Positions 46,261 through 56,471 of a DNA stretch of 64,000 nucleotides are shown here, piece by piece (position 1 is the first letter of the stretch; each line of letters begins with the position of its first letter). Under the pieces are notes generated by a model, which saw only the letters and a program-made list of their open reading frames with translations, was not told the origin of the DNA and did not search any database. The DNA lies in assembly GCF_025231485.1 (NCBI RefSeq), contig NZ_CP104003.1, positions 1,302,001-1,366,000 on the forward strand, given 5' to 3'. This stretch comes from Salinirubellus salinus. GTDB taxonomy: Archaea; Halobacteriota; Halobacteria; Halobacteriales; Haloarculaceae. The translations under genes and the position numbers were made by a program.

Positions 46261-47076
46261 ATGGCATCCAATCTCCTGAAGCGGACGGTCGGCGACGTAC
46301 TCCTCGAGACGCTCGAGGGGGCGGACGGCGACGTGTTCGTCGTCAACCCCGGAGAATCGCTCGGCGAACTCGTCTCGGTGATGGGCGACGTGGACTCCAG
46401 TACGGTCCGCCTGCTCGCCGCCGAGCGGACGCTGAAGGACACGATGGACGACTTCATCGTCGCGAGCAACGCGGCCGACCTCGTCGAGGACGACCGACTC
46501 GAGATCCGTTCGCACGAGGGAGACAGCAACACCCTCCTCGTGACGGGTGACTCCGTCGTCGCGGTCGTCGAGGCCGGTGACCACGTCGCCGGGCTGGTCA
46601 CCGACGACGAGGCGTTCATCGAGGCGGCCTACGAGGCCTACGAGGAGCACTGGGAGGCGGCCGAACCGTTCGCGCTGCGCACCCCTGCCATCTCCCGCGT
46701 CCGCGAGACGCTGAACGAGGGCCTCGGCCCGGACGCCGTCGAGGACTTCGACTCGATGCTCGCCTCGATGGAGACGGCTCGCGGCGACGGCGAGGGCCTC
46801 GACGAGGTCACCGTCTCGCTGCTCGTCGCCGCCAAGAACCGGGAACTGCTCTACGACATCTCGAAGTGGGGCGAGGACGTCGGCATCGCGAGCAAGGCCA
46901 CCTTCTCGCGCACCAAGACCAAACTCGAGGACCTCGGCCTCATCGACACGGAGAAGGTGCCCATCGACGTCGGGCGACCGCGCCTCCGGCTGATGCTCGG
47001 CGACGACCGACTCCGCGACGCCGACGCACCCGAACTCGCCAGCGTCGCCCAGTCGCTCCTCGCCGGCGCCTCCTGA
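46261..47076 (+). CDS. tbsP: TbsP-type transcriptional regulator (DUF5821, winged-helix)
   Basis: This 271-residue protein begins MASNLLKRTVGDVLLETLEGADGDVFVVNPGESL and has an N-terminal alpha/beta domain. A C-terminal winged helix (about 190-245) contains ISKWGEDVGIASKATFSRTKTKLEDLGLIDTEKVPIDVGRPRLRLML. The pattern fits the haloarchaeal TbsP regulator, described as acting with TrmB on gapII and sugar metabolism in Haloferax. The AT-rich upstream region suggests autoregulation. Assignment is from memory of the family. Confidence 0.75.
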   Translation: MASNLLKRTVGDVLLETLEGADGDVFVVNPGESLGELVSVMGDVDSSTVRLLAAERTLKDTMDDFIVASNAADLVEDDRLEIRSHEGDSNTLLVTGDSVVAVVEAGDHVAGLVTDDEAFIEAAYEAYEEHWEAAEPFALRTPAISRVRETLNEGLGPDAVEDFDSMLASMETARGDGEGLDEVTVSLLVAAKNRELLYDISKWGEDVGIASKATFSRTKTKLEDLGLIDTEKVPIDVGRPRLRLMLGDDRLRDADAPELASVAQSLLAGAS

Positions 47077-47214
47077 ACCACCCAGCCCGGACCCCGACCC
47101 GACGCCCGACCCCCTGCTGACGCGCGACTCCTGCCGACGCGCGACCCCCCGGACTTTTCCTCGTGGGCCGACTCTCCGAGCCATGCACACGGAGCGCCAG
47201 CGGTGGGGTGACCG

Positions 47215-48948
47215 ATGGGGGTAGCGCTACTCGGTGACGGTCCGGCCGCGGCCGCCGTCGAAGCCGCACTCGCGGACGGGGACACGACGGCGACGCGAGT
47301 GACGGTCGACGACCTCGACGAGACGGTGCCCGACCTCGTCGTCGTGGTCGCACCGACCGGTTCGGACGCCGTCGGCTTGGCGAACGACGCGACGCGTGCG
47401 AACGGGATACCGCTCCTGACGGTCGAGCTCGGCGGCGTCGGTGGCCGCCCGGTGGCCGGCGTGGACGCGGCCGTCGCCGGCTTCGGACCCGAGACCGGCT
47501 GCTTCGACTGTCTCCGGACGCGTGTCCGGGCGCACGACCCCGAGACGGACGACGGGACGGTGGCCGCCCCGACCGCCCGTTTCGCCGGCGCACTCGCCGG
47601 CCGGGAGGCGGTGCGCCTGCTGGCCGGCGAGTCCGACCTCCTCGGCCACGTCGTCGAACTCCCACACGCTCGGCGGCGCTTCCTCCCCGTGCCGCGGTGT
47701 GGGTGTGGGCCCGACCCAGACCGGCACCTCCGCCGTGGCGGCGAGGGTCGGTCGCTGGACGCGGCCCTCGGGGCCGCCGAGGCCGCCGTCGACCCTCGCG
47801 TCGGCCTCGTCGCCTCGGTGGCGGAGGCCGAGTCGTTCCCGGTCCCCTACTACCTCGCGACGCTCGCGGCGACGCCGTTCTCGGACGCCGAGGTGCCGCG
47901 ACACGCCGCCGGCGTCGCGGCCGACTGGAACCCCGCGTACATGAAGGCGCTCGGCGAGTCGCTGGAGCGCTACGCGGGCGCGGTCTACCGGACTCGCGAG
48001 TTCGAGCGCGGCCCGCCCGGCGCCGTGGCCGGGGCCGTCCCGCCCGCGGCGTTCGTCACGGCACCGTGGTTCCCCGACCCCGACCCGCGCGAGGACGTCC
48101 AGTGGGTCGACGGCGAACACCTCGCGAGCGGCGACCGGGTCCGCCTCCCGGCCGAGTTCGTGGTGTTCCCCCCTCCCGAAGCCCGCCACCGGCCGGCCAT
48201 CACCACGGGACTGGGGCTCGGCAACTCCGGGACGGAAGCCCTGCTCTCGGGGCTCTACGAGGTGGTCGAACGGGACGCCGCGATGCTCGCGTGGTACTCG
48301 ACGTACGACCCGCTGGGCCTCGCCGTCGAGGCCGAAGGGTACCGGGCGCTGGAACGTCGACTCCGCGCGGAGGACCTCGAGGCGACAGCGCTGTTGCTCA
48401 CGCAGGACGTGGACGTGCCCGTCGTCGCCGTCTGTGTCCACCGCCCGCTCGACGACCCGACGGCCGGCGAGTGGCCCCGGTTCGCGGCGGGGATGGCCGC
48501 CTCGCTCGACCCGGCGGACGCCGCACTGGGTGCGCTCGAGGAGGCCGTCCAGAACCTCCTCGAACTCCGCGGGATGGGCCAGCAGCGAGCCGTGTCCGAG
48601 GAGGGCGCCATCGGCGTCTACGGCGACTTCCCCGAAGCCGCCCGCGAGTTCGTCGACCCGGCGACGACGGTGCCGGCGTCGACGGTCGGCCCCGAGACGG
48701 TGCCCGACGGCACGGCCGAACTCGAACTGCTCGTCGACCGCGTCGTCGACGCCGGCCTCTCGCCGTACGCGGCCCGGCTGACCACCCGAGACCTCGCGGA
48801 ACTGGGGTTCGAGGCGGTCCGGGTGGTGGCGCCGACGGCCCAGCCGTTGTTCACGGGGGAGGCGTACTTCGGCGACCGTGCCGCGTCTGTGCCAGCGGCG
48901 CTCGGGTTCGAGGCCCGCCCGGACCGGGACCACCACCCGTTCCCCTGA
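47215..48948 (+). CDS. YcaO-domain protein with N-terminal E1/ThiF-like leader-binding domain
   Basis: This 577-residue protein starts with a Rossmann-like GDGPAAAAVEAAL strand-helix and CFDCLRTRV plus CGCGPD, which give four zinc cysteines. Together they form the E1-like domain found in TOMM-type cyclodehydratases. The YcaO kinase-like domain follows, with ATP-binding residues in KALGESLERYAGAVY and TTGLGLGNSGTEALLSGLYEVVERDA. YcaO enzymes activate backbone amides to form azolines or thioamides. No precursor peptide or TfuA partner is visible nearby, so the target is unknown. An overlapping 13-codon frame (47183-47224) ends at its start. Confidence 0.85.
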   Translation: MGVALLGDGPAAAAVEAALADGDTTATRVTVDDLDETVPDLVVVVAPTGSDAVGLANDATRANGIPLLTVELGGVGGRPVAGVDAAVAGFGPETGCFDCLRTRVRAHDPETDDGTVAAPTARFAGALAGREAVRLLAGESDLLGHVVELPHARRRFLPVPRCGCGPDPDRHLRRGGEGRSLDAALGAAEAAVDPRVGLVASVAEAESFPVPYYLATLAATPFSDAEVPRHAAGVAADWNPAYMKALGESLERYAGAVYRTREFERGPPGAVAGAVPPAAFVTAPWFPDPDPREDVQWVDGEHLASGDRVRLPAEFVVFPPPEARHRPAITTGLGLGNSGTEALLSGLYEVVERDAAMLAWYSTYDPLGLAVEAEGYRALERRLRAEDLEATALLLTQDVDVPVVAVCVHRPLDDPTAGEWPRFAAGMAASLDPADAALGALEEAVQNLLELRGMGQQRAVSEEGAIGVYGDFPEAAREFVDPATTVPASTVGPETVPDGTAELELLVDRVVDAGLSPYAARLTTRDLAELGFEAVRVVAPTAQPLFTGEAYFGDRAASVPAALGFEARPDRDHHPFP

Positions 48949-50205
<1,257 letters not shown>

Positions 50206-50286
50206 CCAAACGTTTCCGCTCGCGGCGGGTGGATGTGCTGGCCTCTACAGCACCGCACCGCTGCGCCCCGTACCGCGACTGCACCC

Positions 50287-51087
50287 CTACCGGTCCACGT
50301 CCCGCCCCGCTTGCACCACCTTCAGCAACTCCTCGTGGACCGCGGGGTCACCGTTCGAGGCCACGATACCGACCGAGTCGTGGCGCCAGCGCTCGCCCTC
50401 GACGTCGGTCACCGTCCCGCCCGCCTGCCGGACGAGGTGGACCCCGGCGACGGTGTCCCACGGGTTCGTCGGGAGTTCCGTGAGGACACCGTCGACGGCA
50501 CCGCTCGCGAGGAACGAGAGGGCGAGCTGGGCGGAGCCGAACCGGCGCAGGTCGCCGAACCGCTCGACGATCTCCCGGCAGACGGTGGCGTACGCCTCGC
50601 GCTCGTCGTAGTCCCACCAGAACGTCGGGACCACGGTGAGTGCGGCGGGGTCGGACTTCGTCGAGACCTCGAGCGTCGAGGCGTCGTTCAGCGTCACCGT
50701 CTCGGCGCCCGCGTACTCGTCGCCGAGGGCGGGCGCGACGTTCGCGGCGGCGACCGGCTCCCCGTCCTGGGCGGCGGCGACGCTGGTCGTCCACTGCCGC
50801 AGGCCACCGACGAAGTTGTTCGTGCCGTCGATGGGGTCCACGACCCACGCAGGCCCCTCGTCGGGGACGGCGCGGGGGAGGTCCGCCTCCTCGCCGACGA
50901 CGGTGTCGTCGGGGAACGACTCGTGGATGCGCTCGACGACCGCCGCCTGCGCCTCGCGGTCGGCGCGCGTGACGACGTCCGTGGGTCCGGCTTTCGTCTC
51001 CACGTCGAACTCCGTACGGAAGGCGTCGGCCGCGACTTCGGCCCCGACACGGGCCGCGGCGCGGGCGACGGCGGCGCGTTCGCTCAT
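50287..51087 (-). CDS. inositol monophosphatase family protein
   Basis: This 266-residue protein has the two metal-binding signatures: GEEADL (E66, E67) and WVVDPIDGTNNF (D84, D87), plus the C-terminal NPWDTVAGVHLVRQAGGTV. Archaeal members act as inositol monophosphatase and fructose-1,6-bisphosphatase, and the sequence does not decide between them. The ATG at 51087 gives the expected N-terminal helix MSERAAVARAAARVG. Confidence 0.9.
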   Translation of the reverse strand: MSERAAVARAAARVGAEVAADAFRTEFDVETKAGPTDVVTRADREAQAAVVERIHESFPDDTVVGEEADLPRAVPDEGPAWVVDPIDGTNNFVGGLRQWTTSVAAAQDGEPVAAANVAPALGDEYAGAETVTLNDASTLEVSTKSDPAALTVVPTFWWDYDEREAYATVCREIVERFGDLRRFGSAQLALSFLASGAVDGVLTELPTNPWDTVAGVHLVRQAGGTVTDVEGERWRHDSVGIVASNGDPAVHEELLKVVQAGRDVDR

Positions 51088-51200
51088 ACCGACGGACCGG
51101 CCGCCCCCGAGAAGTCACCACCGATTCGCCGGACCAAGCGGTTCCGACCCGCCCCTCCCGACCCGGAGCGCCTTTGTCCGCGCCGTCGCTTCGGGGGGAC

Positions 51201-51467
51201 ATGAACACGCTGGCCAAGCGAGTCCACAACATCACGCCGAAGCCGGTCCGCCTGACCCTCGACGACGGTTCGACCGTCGACCTCAGGATGCGCTCGGCCG
51301 AGTTCTTCCAGGAGGCCTTCCAGGCGGAGGGTGTCGACGACGACGACGTGACCTACCGCCTCGTCACGGACGGTGAGGACGATCCGCTGGTGGCCGGCCG
51401 AGAACGCGAGTCCGGCGGCTGGGAGTCCGTCGGAGAGGTGGTCGACGTGACACACGCCGAGGAGTGA
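51201..51467 (+). CDS. conserved small haloarchaeal protein, unknown
   Basis: This 88-residue acidic protein begins MNTLAKRVHNITPKPVRLTLDDGSTVDLRM and ends ESVGEVVDVTHAEE. The short beta-rich pattern could be an Sm-like or barrel fold, but I do not recognise the family. The ATG follows GCGCCTTTGTC by about 28 bp. Confidence 0.6.
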   Translation: MNTLAKRVHNITPKPVRLTLDDGSTVDLRMRSAEFFQEAFQAEGVDDDDVTYRLVTDGEDDPLVAGRERESGGWESVGEVVDVTHAEE

Positions 51468-51590
51468 GGCCGGTCGGTCGGTCGCACCGCTCGCCGGCGT
51501 GAGAGTTGCGAGGGAAGACCGCTCCGACGCGGGCTTCCGCACTGCGTGGGCCGGAGACCGACCCGGGCGAGCCACCGACGGTACGGCGGC

Positions 51591-51618
51591 CAGCAGTGCG
51601 AGGGAAGGGATTTGAACC
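51591..51618 (-). repeat. 28-bp copy of the tRNA-Leu 3' end
   Basis: Bases 51591-51618 are identical to 51692-51719, which cover the T-loop, acceptor strand and trailing bases of tRNA-Leu. The copy sits 101 bp further on in the direction of tRNA transcription. It ends in the T-loop, so only the 3' quarter of the tRNA is duplicated, as left by integration at a tRNA. The 73 bp between copies hold no gene. A further T-loop-like word (GATTCGAATCC, 51642-51652) lies in that spacer. Confidence 0.75.
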
Positions 51619-51697
51619 ACGGTCGCGCCAGAGGCGCTCCCTGATTCGAATCCGCTTCCGTCCGCACGTCGCCGCTCACGTTCGTTCGCGGCAGCAG

Positions 51698-51781
51698 TGC
51701 GAGGGAAGGGATTTGAACCCTTGGACCTCTACAGGAGCGGATCTTGAGTCCGCCGCCGTTTCCAGGCTTGGCTACCCTCGC
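51698..51781 (-). tRNA. tRNA-Leu (anticodon CAA)
   Basis: The minus strand folds as a class II tRNA. The acceptor GCGAGGG pairs with CCCTCGC, and the discriminator is A. The D-arm is TAGCCAAGCCTGGAAACGGC, and the anticodon stem GCGGA/TCCGC encloses loop CTCAAGA, giving anticodon CAA. The long variable arm is TCCTGTAGAGGT, and the T-arm is AAGGGTTCAAATCCCTT. It reads UUG leucine codons. There is no intron and no encoded CCA. Open frames across it on the plus strand (EGRDLNPW) are artefacts. Confidence 0.95.
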
Positions 51782-51870
51782 ACGCGGCCACGGCTACACC
51801 GGGGAGGGTAGTGAGTGTTGTGAACCACGTACCCCAGCGGGCTTAACAGGCCTCTCCGTGACGGTCGTGT

Positions 51871-52188
51871 ATGGTCTCCGACACCACCCCCGACTACTGC
51901 CCATTCTGCGGTGCGCGACTCCGTGACGAGGGCGGCGCCTACGGTGCGCACCTCCACCGACACGACGACTGCCGGGAGCGCGCGGAGGCGTGGGCTACCC
52001 AGGAACGCGGCCCGGCGTCGCCGTGGACCGGTGACGGCGGGTCGGCGACGCTCCGTCTCGGCCTCGGGGCCGTGGTGGCCCTCGTGGTCCTCGCGTACGC
52101 CGTCCTCGTCATGGGCCAGTTGCTGGTCGGCCTGCTCGCCGCTGGCATCGTCCTCGGTGCGTTCTGGTACGGGCCGGCCCTCGTCTGA
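51871..52188 (+). CDS. zinc-finger plus single-helix-pair membrane protein
   Basis: This 105-residue protein has an N-terminal CPFCGARL...HLHRHDDC zinc finger, a Pro/Gly linker and two C-terminal helices (LRLGLGAVVALVVLAYAVLVMG, LLVGLLAAGIVLGAFWYG). It is a membrane-anchored zinc-finger microprotein with no known role. The ATG follows GGCTTAACAGG by about 28 bp. Confidence 0.65.
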   Translation: MVSDTTPDYCPFCGARLRDEGGAYGAHLHRHDDCRERAEAWATQERGPASPWTGDGGSATLRLGLGAVVALVVLAYAVLVMGQLLVGLLAAGIVLGAFWYGPALV

Positions 52189-52240
52189 GTCCCTCGTCGC
52201 GAACCGGGGGCGTCAAGCGGCACCCCCCCGAACGGCCGGT

Positions 52241-52675
52241 ATGGCACGCTCCCCACACCTCGTCACCGAGCGCGACGAACTCAAACTCGAAGTGGCCGTC
52301 GGGACCACCCGCCGGCGATTCGAGCTCTCCGACCGGGCCGAGAACCTCCTCCGCGACGAGGGGTACGGCCCCGCCGACGTCGTCCCGTTCGTCACCGCGA
52401 AGGCCCTCGTCCTCGCCGGGGGTGCGACGCTCCCCGAGAAGTCGGACGAGCGCGACACGGCGTGGGAACTCGGCGGTGCCGACGGCGGCCGGCAGGTCAC
52501 GCGGACCGAGCGCGAGGTGCTCGCGGAGTACCTCCGCGGCGTGACCGTCCCCGACCGCTCGCTCGACGCCCTCAGAGAGCACGTCCGGAAACACGACCTG
52601 CCGGTCGACCCGACCGAGGTGACGGGCCGGGCGGAGAAGGTGGGTGGGCTGAGCGACATCGCGCGGAACCTCTAG
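52241..52675 (+). CDS. conserved haloarchaeal protein, unknown
   Basis: This 144-residue soluble acidic protein begins MARSPHLVTERDELKLEVAVGTTRRRFELSDRAENLL and is mostly helical. A VTRTEREVLAEYLRGVTVPDRSLDALREHV segment resembles a helix-turn-helix-like bundle, but this is not decisive. The longer frame upstream overlaps the zinc-finger gene and is non-acidic. Confidence 0.6.
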   Translation: MARSPHLVTERDELKLEVAVGTTRRRFELSDRAENLLRDEGYGPADVVPFVTAKALVLAGGATLPEKSDERDTAWELGGADGGRQVTRTEREVLAEYLRGVTVPDRSLDALREHVRKHDLPVDPTEVTGRAEKVGGLSDIARNL

Positions 52676-52723
52676 CCGGAGGCAGCGGAATCTCGAGAAC
52701 GCGACGAGAGTGTCGTCGGGCCG

Positions 52724-53413
52724 TCAGGCCGTGGCGCCGATAGGGCGCTCGCCGTCGGCCTCGTCGACCGCCCGGGAGTCGCGCACGCCGCGGGCGTAGA
52801 GGTACGCACCGACGAGGTTCACGTAGAAGCCGACGAACGCGACGACGACGGCGCCGAGGAGCGTGGTAGCGACGACGGCGCCGGTCAGGAAGCCCGCCAG
52901 GAGGCTGACCACGATGGCGAGGAGCCACGCGACGAGGTACGACCCGCTCGTGAGGACTGGCCAGAGCGCGCGTCGGTCGAACGCCGCGCCCATCCGGCCC
53001 GTGCGGGCGAGCGTCACCAGCCCGGCGGGGAGTGCGTACACCGCGAGGATGGTCACCGGGACGCTCAGCAGTGTGACGATGCCGGCGACGGCGACGAGCC
53101 ACGTGGGGGGTGACTCCGTCAGGGGCAGCAACAGCGAGAGCGCCGCGACCGTCAGCAGGATGGCCGGGACGGCGACGTAGACGACAGCCACGGCGATGGC
53201 CTTCAGGCCGTCGACGAGCATCGCGCCCCAGTCGTCGAACGCGGGCAGGTGTTCGCCACCGGCGTCCACGTCGCGGAGGACGCGGAGGGTGTAGCCGCTC
53301 ACGAGGACGGCGGGGATCACGAGGACACTCAGGAGCGTCAGGAGGCCGCCGATGGCGAGGGCTCGAAGGCCCGCACCCTCGTCGTAGGGATATCGCAACG
53401 CGTCTTCGAACAT
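52724..53413 (-). CDS. DUF4013 domain membrane protein
   Basis: This 229-residue protein begins [29 protein letters not shown] and has [25 protein letters not shown] followed by five or six helices. This is the DUF4013 pattern common in haloarchaea. The function is unknown. It is divergent from the DUF309 gene. Confidence 0.82.
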   Translation of the reverse strand: MFEDALRYPYDEGAGLRALAIGGLLTLLSVLVIPAVLVSGYTLRVLRDVDAGGEHLPAFDDWGAMLVDGLKAIAVAVVYVAVPAILLTVAALSLLLPLTESPPTWLVAVAGIVTLLSVPVTILAVYALPAGLVTLARTGRMGAAFDRRALWPVLTSGSYLVAWLLAIVVSLLAGFLTGAVVATTLLGAVVVAFVGFYVNLVGAYLYARGVRDSRAVDEADGERPIGATA

Positions 53414-53516
53414 CCGGATTCGACACAGAGAGTCACGCCGAGCGTATCAATCCGCACTTGCCCGGTGGCAACGCCGGGCGACACCTTCAGGTGTCGAACG
53501 ACCGAACTCACGGGCG

Positions 53517-54032
53517 ATGGACGACCACACCCGTGACCCGAGCGTCGGCCCGCCACCCCTCGGCAGGGAGCCGACGGGGTGGCTCCCCGGCGAGACGTTC
53601 GGTGACGGCCCGGAGAACGGTCGCTGGGAGCACGCGACGCTCCGCCGGGCGACGGTCCACGGCGTCCGCCTCTACAACAGCGGCGAGTTCCACGCCTCAC
53701 ACGACTGCTTCGAGGACGAGTGGTACAACTACGGCCGCGGGTCCACGGAGTCGAAGTTCCTCCACGGGATGGTCCAGGTGGCCGCGGGTGCGTACAAGCA
53801 CTTCGACTTCGAGGACGACGACGGGATGCGCTCGCTGTTCACCACCGCGCTGGAGTACTTCACGGGCGTCCCGCGTGACTTCTACGGCGTCGACCTGCTC
53901 GAAATCCGGACGAGGCTCTCGAACGCGCTGTCCGACCCCACGGTCCTCCACGGCTGGCAGATCACGCTCGACGGACACGTCTCGGAGGCGACGGACGCCG
54001 ACTGGGCGTACGTCGAGGCGATGGAGCACTGA
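53517..54032 (+). CDS. DUF309 domain protein
   Basis: This 171-residue helical protein has the DUF309 core [47 protein letters not shown], with a conserved His-x-x-x-Glu arrangement. The family's role is unproven. The ATG starts [16 protein letters not shown]; the first 35 residues are probably disordered. Confidence 0.8.
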   Translation: MDDHTRDPSVGPPPLGREPTGWLPGETFGDGPENGRWEHATLRRATVHGVRLYNSGEFHASHDCFEDEWYNYGRGSTESKFLHGMVQVAAGAYKHFDFEDDDGMRSLFTTALEYFTGVPRDFYGVDLLEIRTRLSNALSDPTVLHGWQITLDGHVSEATDADWAYVEAMEH

Positions 54033-54091
54033 GGAGCGACAGGAGGGAGGCGGGGGTGAGGTTTTTTCGCGTCCGGGCGAGCGCGTCAGCC

Positions 54092-54874
54092 ATGGCCGAC
54101 TACGAGAACTTCGAGACGACGTTCGAGGACGGCGTGCTCCGGGCGGAGATGCACAGCACCTCGAAGATGAACGGGTTCAACGCGGTGATGGGCGACGAAC
54201 TGCTCGACATCGCCATCAGACTCCACGAGGAACCGGTCCGGTGTTTCGTGCTCACTGGGTCGGACGGGGTGTTCAGCGCGGGCGGCGACGTCGGCGAATT
54301 CCTCACCGGGTCGTCCCCGTCGGCCTTCCGACGTGGTGCGTCCATCCTCCACGACGCGATGGTCCAGTTCCACCAGGCGGCGGTCCCCATCGTCACGGGC
54401 GTCAACGGGCTCGCGGTCGGCGCGGGGTTCAGCCTCGCCATCTTCGGCGACTACGTCCTCGTCAGCGAGGACGCGTACTTCGAGTTCGGCTACCCGAACC
54501 TCGGCGCGTCCTCCGACGGCGGGTCGACGTTCTACCTCCCGCGGCTCGTCGGTCTCCGCGAAGCCAAGCGCATCGCACTGCTGAACGAGCGCATCGACCC
54601 GGAAGAGGCGGTCGACATCGGCCTCGCCAGCGAGGCCGTCCCGGCCGGCGAGTTCGACGACCGACTGACCGAAGTCGCGCAGAAGGTCGCCGAGGGGCCG
54701 ACGCTCGCGCTCGGCCGCACTCAGCGCCTGCTGACCGAGAGCACCACGAGCACCATCGAGCAGCAACTCGCACGCGAGACGGAGACGTTCGCCCGGACCG
54801 CGAGGAGCGAGGACTTCGCGGAGGGTGTCACCGCGTTCGTGGAACGGCGAGAGCCGGAGTTCGAGGGGCGATAG
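54092..54874 (+). CDS. enoyl-CoA hydratase/isomerase family protein
   Basis: This 260-residue crotonase-fold protein has GSDGVFSAGGDVGEFL (oxyanion hole and CoA site) and IVTGVNGLAVGAGFSLAIFGDYVLVSEDAYFEFGYPNLGAS. The residue at the hydratase Glu position in the second motif reads Pro-Asn-Leu-Gly-Ala, so isomerase or other crotonase activity is possible. The ATG is supported by GAGGTTTTTTCG about 29 bp upstream. It is followed by the hairpin repeat. Confidence 0.85.
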   Translation: MADYENFETTFEDGVLRAEMHSTSKMNGFNAVMGDELLDIAIRLHEEPVRCFVLTGSDGVFSAGGDVGEFLTGSSPSAFRRGASILHDAMVQFHQAAVPIVTGVNGLAVGAGFSLAIFGDYVLVSEDAYFEFGYPNLGASSDGGSTFYLPRLVGLREAKRIALLNERIDPEEAVDIGLASEAVPAGEFDDRLTEVAQKVAEGPTLALGRTQRLLTESTTSTIEQQLARETETFARTARSEDFAEGVTAFVERREPEFEGR

Positions 54875-54919
54875 CAGGGCGGAAAGAGAGAGCGCGGTAG
54901 CGGAGCTGGAGAGACCAGC

Positions 54920-55015
54920 GCACCTACCCACTCCGAGCGCAGCGAGGAGCGCCTTTTTCACCCATGTTTTTACGCGAGAGGGTCGGCGAAGCCGACCCCG
55001 AGCCCAAAAAGATGG
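54920..55015. repeat. hairpin-rich intergenic repeat between convergent genes (second copy)
   Basis: The stretch shares with 9655-9808 the order GAGCG(C)...GAG...GCGCCTTTTTCA...TGTTTTT.CG(C)GAG, then a hairpin (GGTCGGC-gaa-GCCGACC) and a final AAAAAG just before a minus-strand stop. It is shorter, with fewer hairpins. It lies between the enoyl-CoA hydratase gene and the 108-residue protein gene. It is probably a bidirectional terminator. Confidence 0.65.
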
Positions 55016-55018
55016 TCT

Positions 55019-55345
55019 CTAGAACTGGTATCGCCGCTCGTTCCCGTCCCGCTCCGGCCGCTGTACCCCGCCCGCCATCTCCTCGTAGGTCATCCCGCTG
55101 AGGAACTCGTCGTAGGTGCAGTCGAACCCCGACCGGAGGTGGAAGTCGAGGTTCCCGGTCTCCACCGAGCGCTGGAACAGTTCGTGGACGGCCCGGCGGA
55201 CGAGTTCGTCGGCGTCCTCGGGTTCGTAGGCGGCGACGAGCATCGCCAGTTCGTTGCGTGTCTCGCGGTCGAGCGAGACGGCGGTCTCCTCGCCCAGGTC
55301 GGCGTAGACGTCCGTGACCGTCTCGCTCAGGTCGTCGAGGCTCAT
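55019..55345 (-). CDS. small conserved haloarchaeal protein, unknown
   Basis: This 108-residue acidic helical protein begins MSLDDLSETVTDVYADLGEETAVSLDRETRNELAMLVAAYEPEDADELVRRAVHELF. The last 45 residues (FHLRSGFDCTYDEFLSGMTYEEMAGG) contain a single Cys. The pattern could be a ribbon-helix-helix-like regulator, but I cannot confirm it. Confidence 0.6.
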   Translation of the reverse strand: MSLDDLSETVTDVYADLGEETAVSLDRETRNELAMLVAAYEPEDADELVRRAVHELFQRSVETGNLDFHLRSGFDCTYDEFLSGMTYEEMAGGVQRPERDGNERRYQF

Positions 55346-55450
55346 GGTCGAAGGAACACCGCGCGGGGCAAGTGGGTTTCGTCCCCGATACGTTCAGCCA
55401 CCGTTTGAGTCTCGGGAAGGCACTTACCGCAGACGCCACCACAGTGGGAC

Positions 55451-56386
55451 GTGAGCGACCACACGCGACGCGCCCTCCTCGGTGCGGCGGCGACCGGCGT
55501 CTCGGCCGGGCTCACGGGCTGTCTCGGCGGTATCGGGCCGGGCTTCGGTGGCAGCTGTACGAGTCGATACTATCTCGAACTTCGACAGCTCGAAGACGCA
55601 GGCCTCCGCGAGGCGGCACTCGCGGACGCCCCGCCCGAGCGCGAGGCACGCTGGGAGGAACTGCTGGAAACCGCCGCGGTGGAGGGCGAGGCGACCCTGG
55701 CGACCATCTACGGGTCGCCCGTCCGCGACGGGCAACTCGTCGCGGCAGGCGACGCGTACCACGAGACGGGCGTGACCGTCACGGAGACCGCCTCGGTGGA
55801 GGCACACGTCCTCGAACTGGAGTACGAGAAGGGCGTTGACGCACCCGCCGGTGCGACTGTCGTGGACTACGAAGCCCTGCCGGCCGTCGACCGGGCGGCG
55901 TTCGACGCGATGACCCGCGATTCGAAGGACGACCGCTTCGTCGCGGCTCAGAGCGTCTCCATCGGCGGGTTCGAGTACGTCTACCCGGACGACGCCGAGA
56001 GCGACTCCCGCTTCGTCGCCGACTCGCCCGTCTGGGTCCGGTACGAGGGCGAGGTGATGGAGGTGCGGGTCACCGGCACACAGCGGACCGAGCGGGAGAC
56101 GTTCCGCGTCACGCTCGAACGGGTGGCCGACACGCCCGAGGCGTTCGCGGACTACCTGCGGGCCGAACACGTCGCCGACCTCTCGGGACTGAGCGAGGCC
56201 GAACGCGAGGTCGTCCGCCAGGCGACCGAGAGCGAGTACGACGAGTGCGAACCGCTCTCCGGGGGCTTCCAGGGCGTGGTCGACGAGTTCCGGGCACTCC
56301 CCGAGCGCTTCCGCCCCGACGGGAACCTCCTCGTCGAGTTCGAGGGAGAGACCTACGAGGCCGACCTCGTGAACGCTGTCGTCTGA
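55451..56386 (+). CDS. DUF6517-like Tat lipoprotein
   Basis: This 311-residue protein has a twin-arginine signal and lipobox: SDHTRRALLGAAATGVSAGLTGC. The mature part is beta-rich, with repeated YESDATxx-like strands (VTVTETASVEAHVLELEYEKGVDAP) typical of haloarchaeal DUF6517 lipoproteins. It is lipid-anchored at the cell surface. The GTG at 55451 gives the correct signal. Confidence 0.72.
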   Translation: MSDHTRRALLGAAATGVSAGLTGCLGGIGPGFGGSCTSRYYLELRQLEDAGLREAALADAPPEREARWEELLETAAVEGEATLATIYGSPVRDGQLVAAGDAYHETGVTVTETASVEAHVLELEYEKGVDAPAGATVVDYEALPAVDRAAFDAMTRDSKDDRFVAAQSVSIGGFEYVYPDDAESDSRFVADSPVWVRYEGEVMEVRVTGTQRTERETFRVTLERVADTPEAFADYLRAEHVADLSGLSEAEREVVRQATESEYDECEPLSGGFQGVVDEFRALPERFRPDGNLLVEFEGETYEADLVNAVV

Positions 56387-56471
56387 GCCGCCCCGGTGCG
56401 ACCGTCACGCCCAAGCGGTCGACGCGGGTAGAGTGGAGTATGAGCGAACGTCCGAGCGCGGAGTGGTGGCC

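Noticed and set aside
44017..47076. A defence island formed by the CHAT gene and neighbours
   Set aside because: No nuclease, toxin, TPR-sensor, gasdermin or CRISPR gene is adjacent; the flanking genes are glyA and tbsP, so only the orphan protease is reported.
51506..51811. Open frame over tRNA-Leu (contains EGRDLNPW)
   Set aside because: This is the well-known false product of reading antisense through a tRNA T-arm region; the tRNA explains the sequence.
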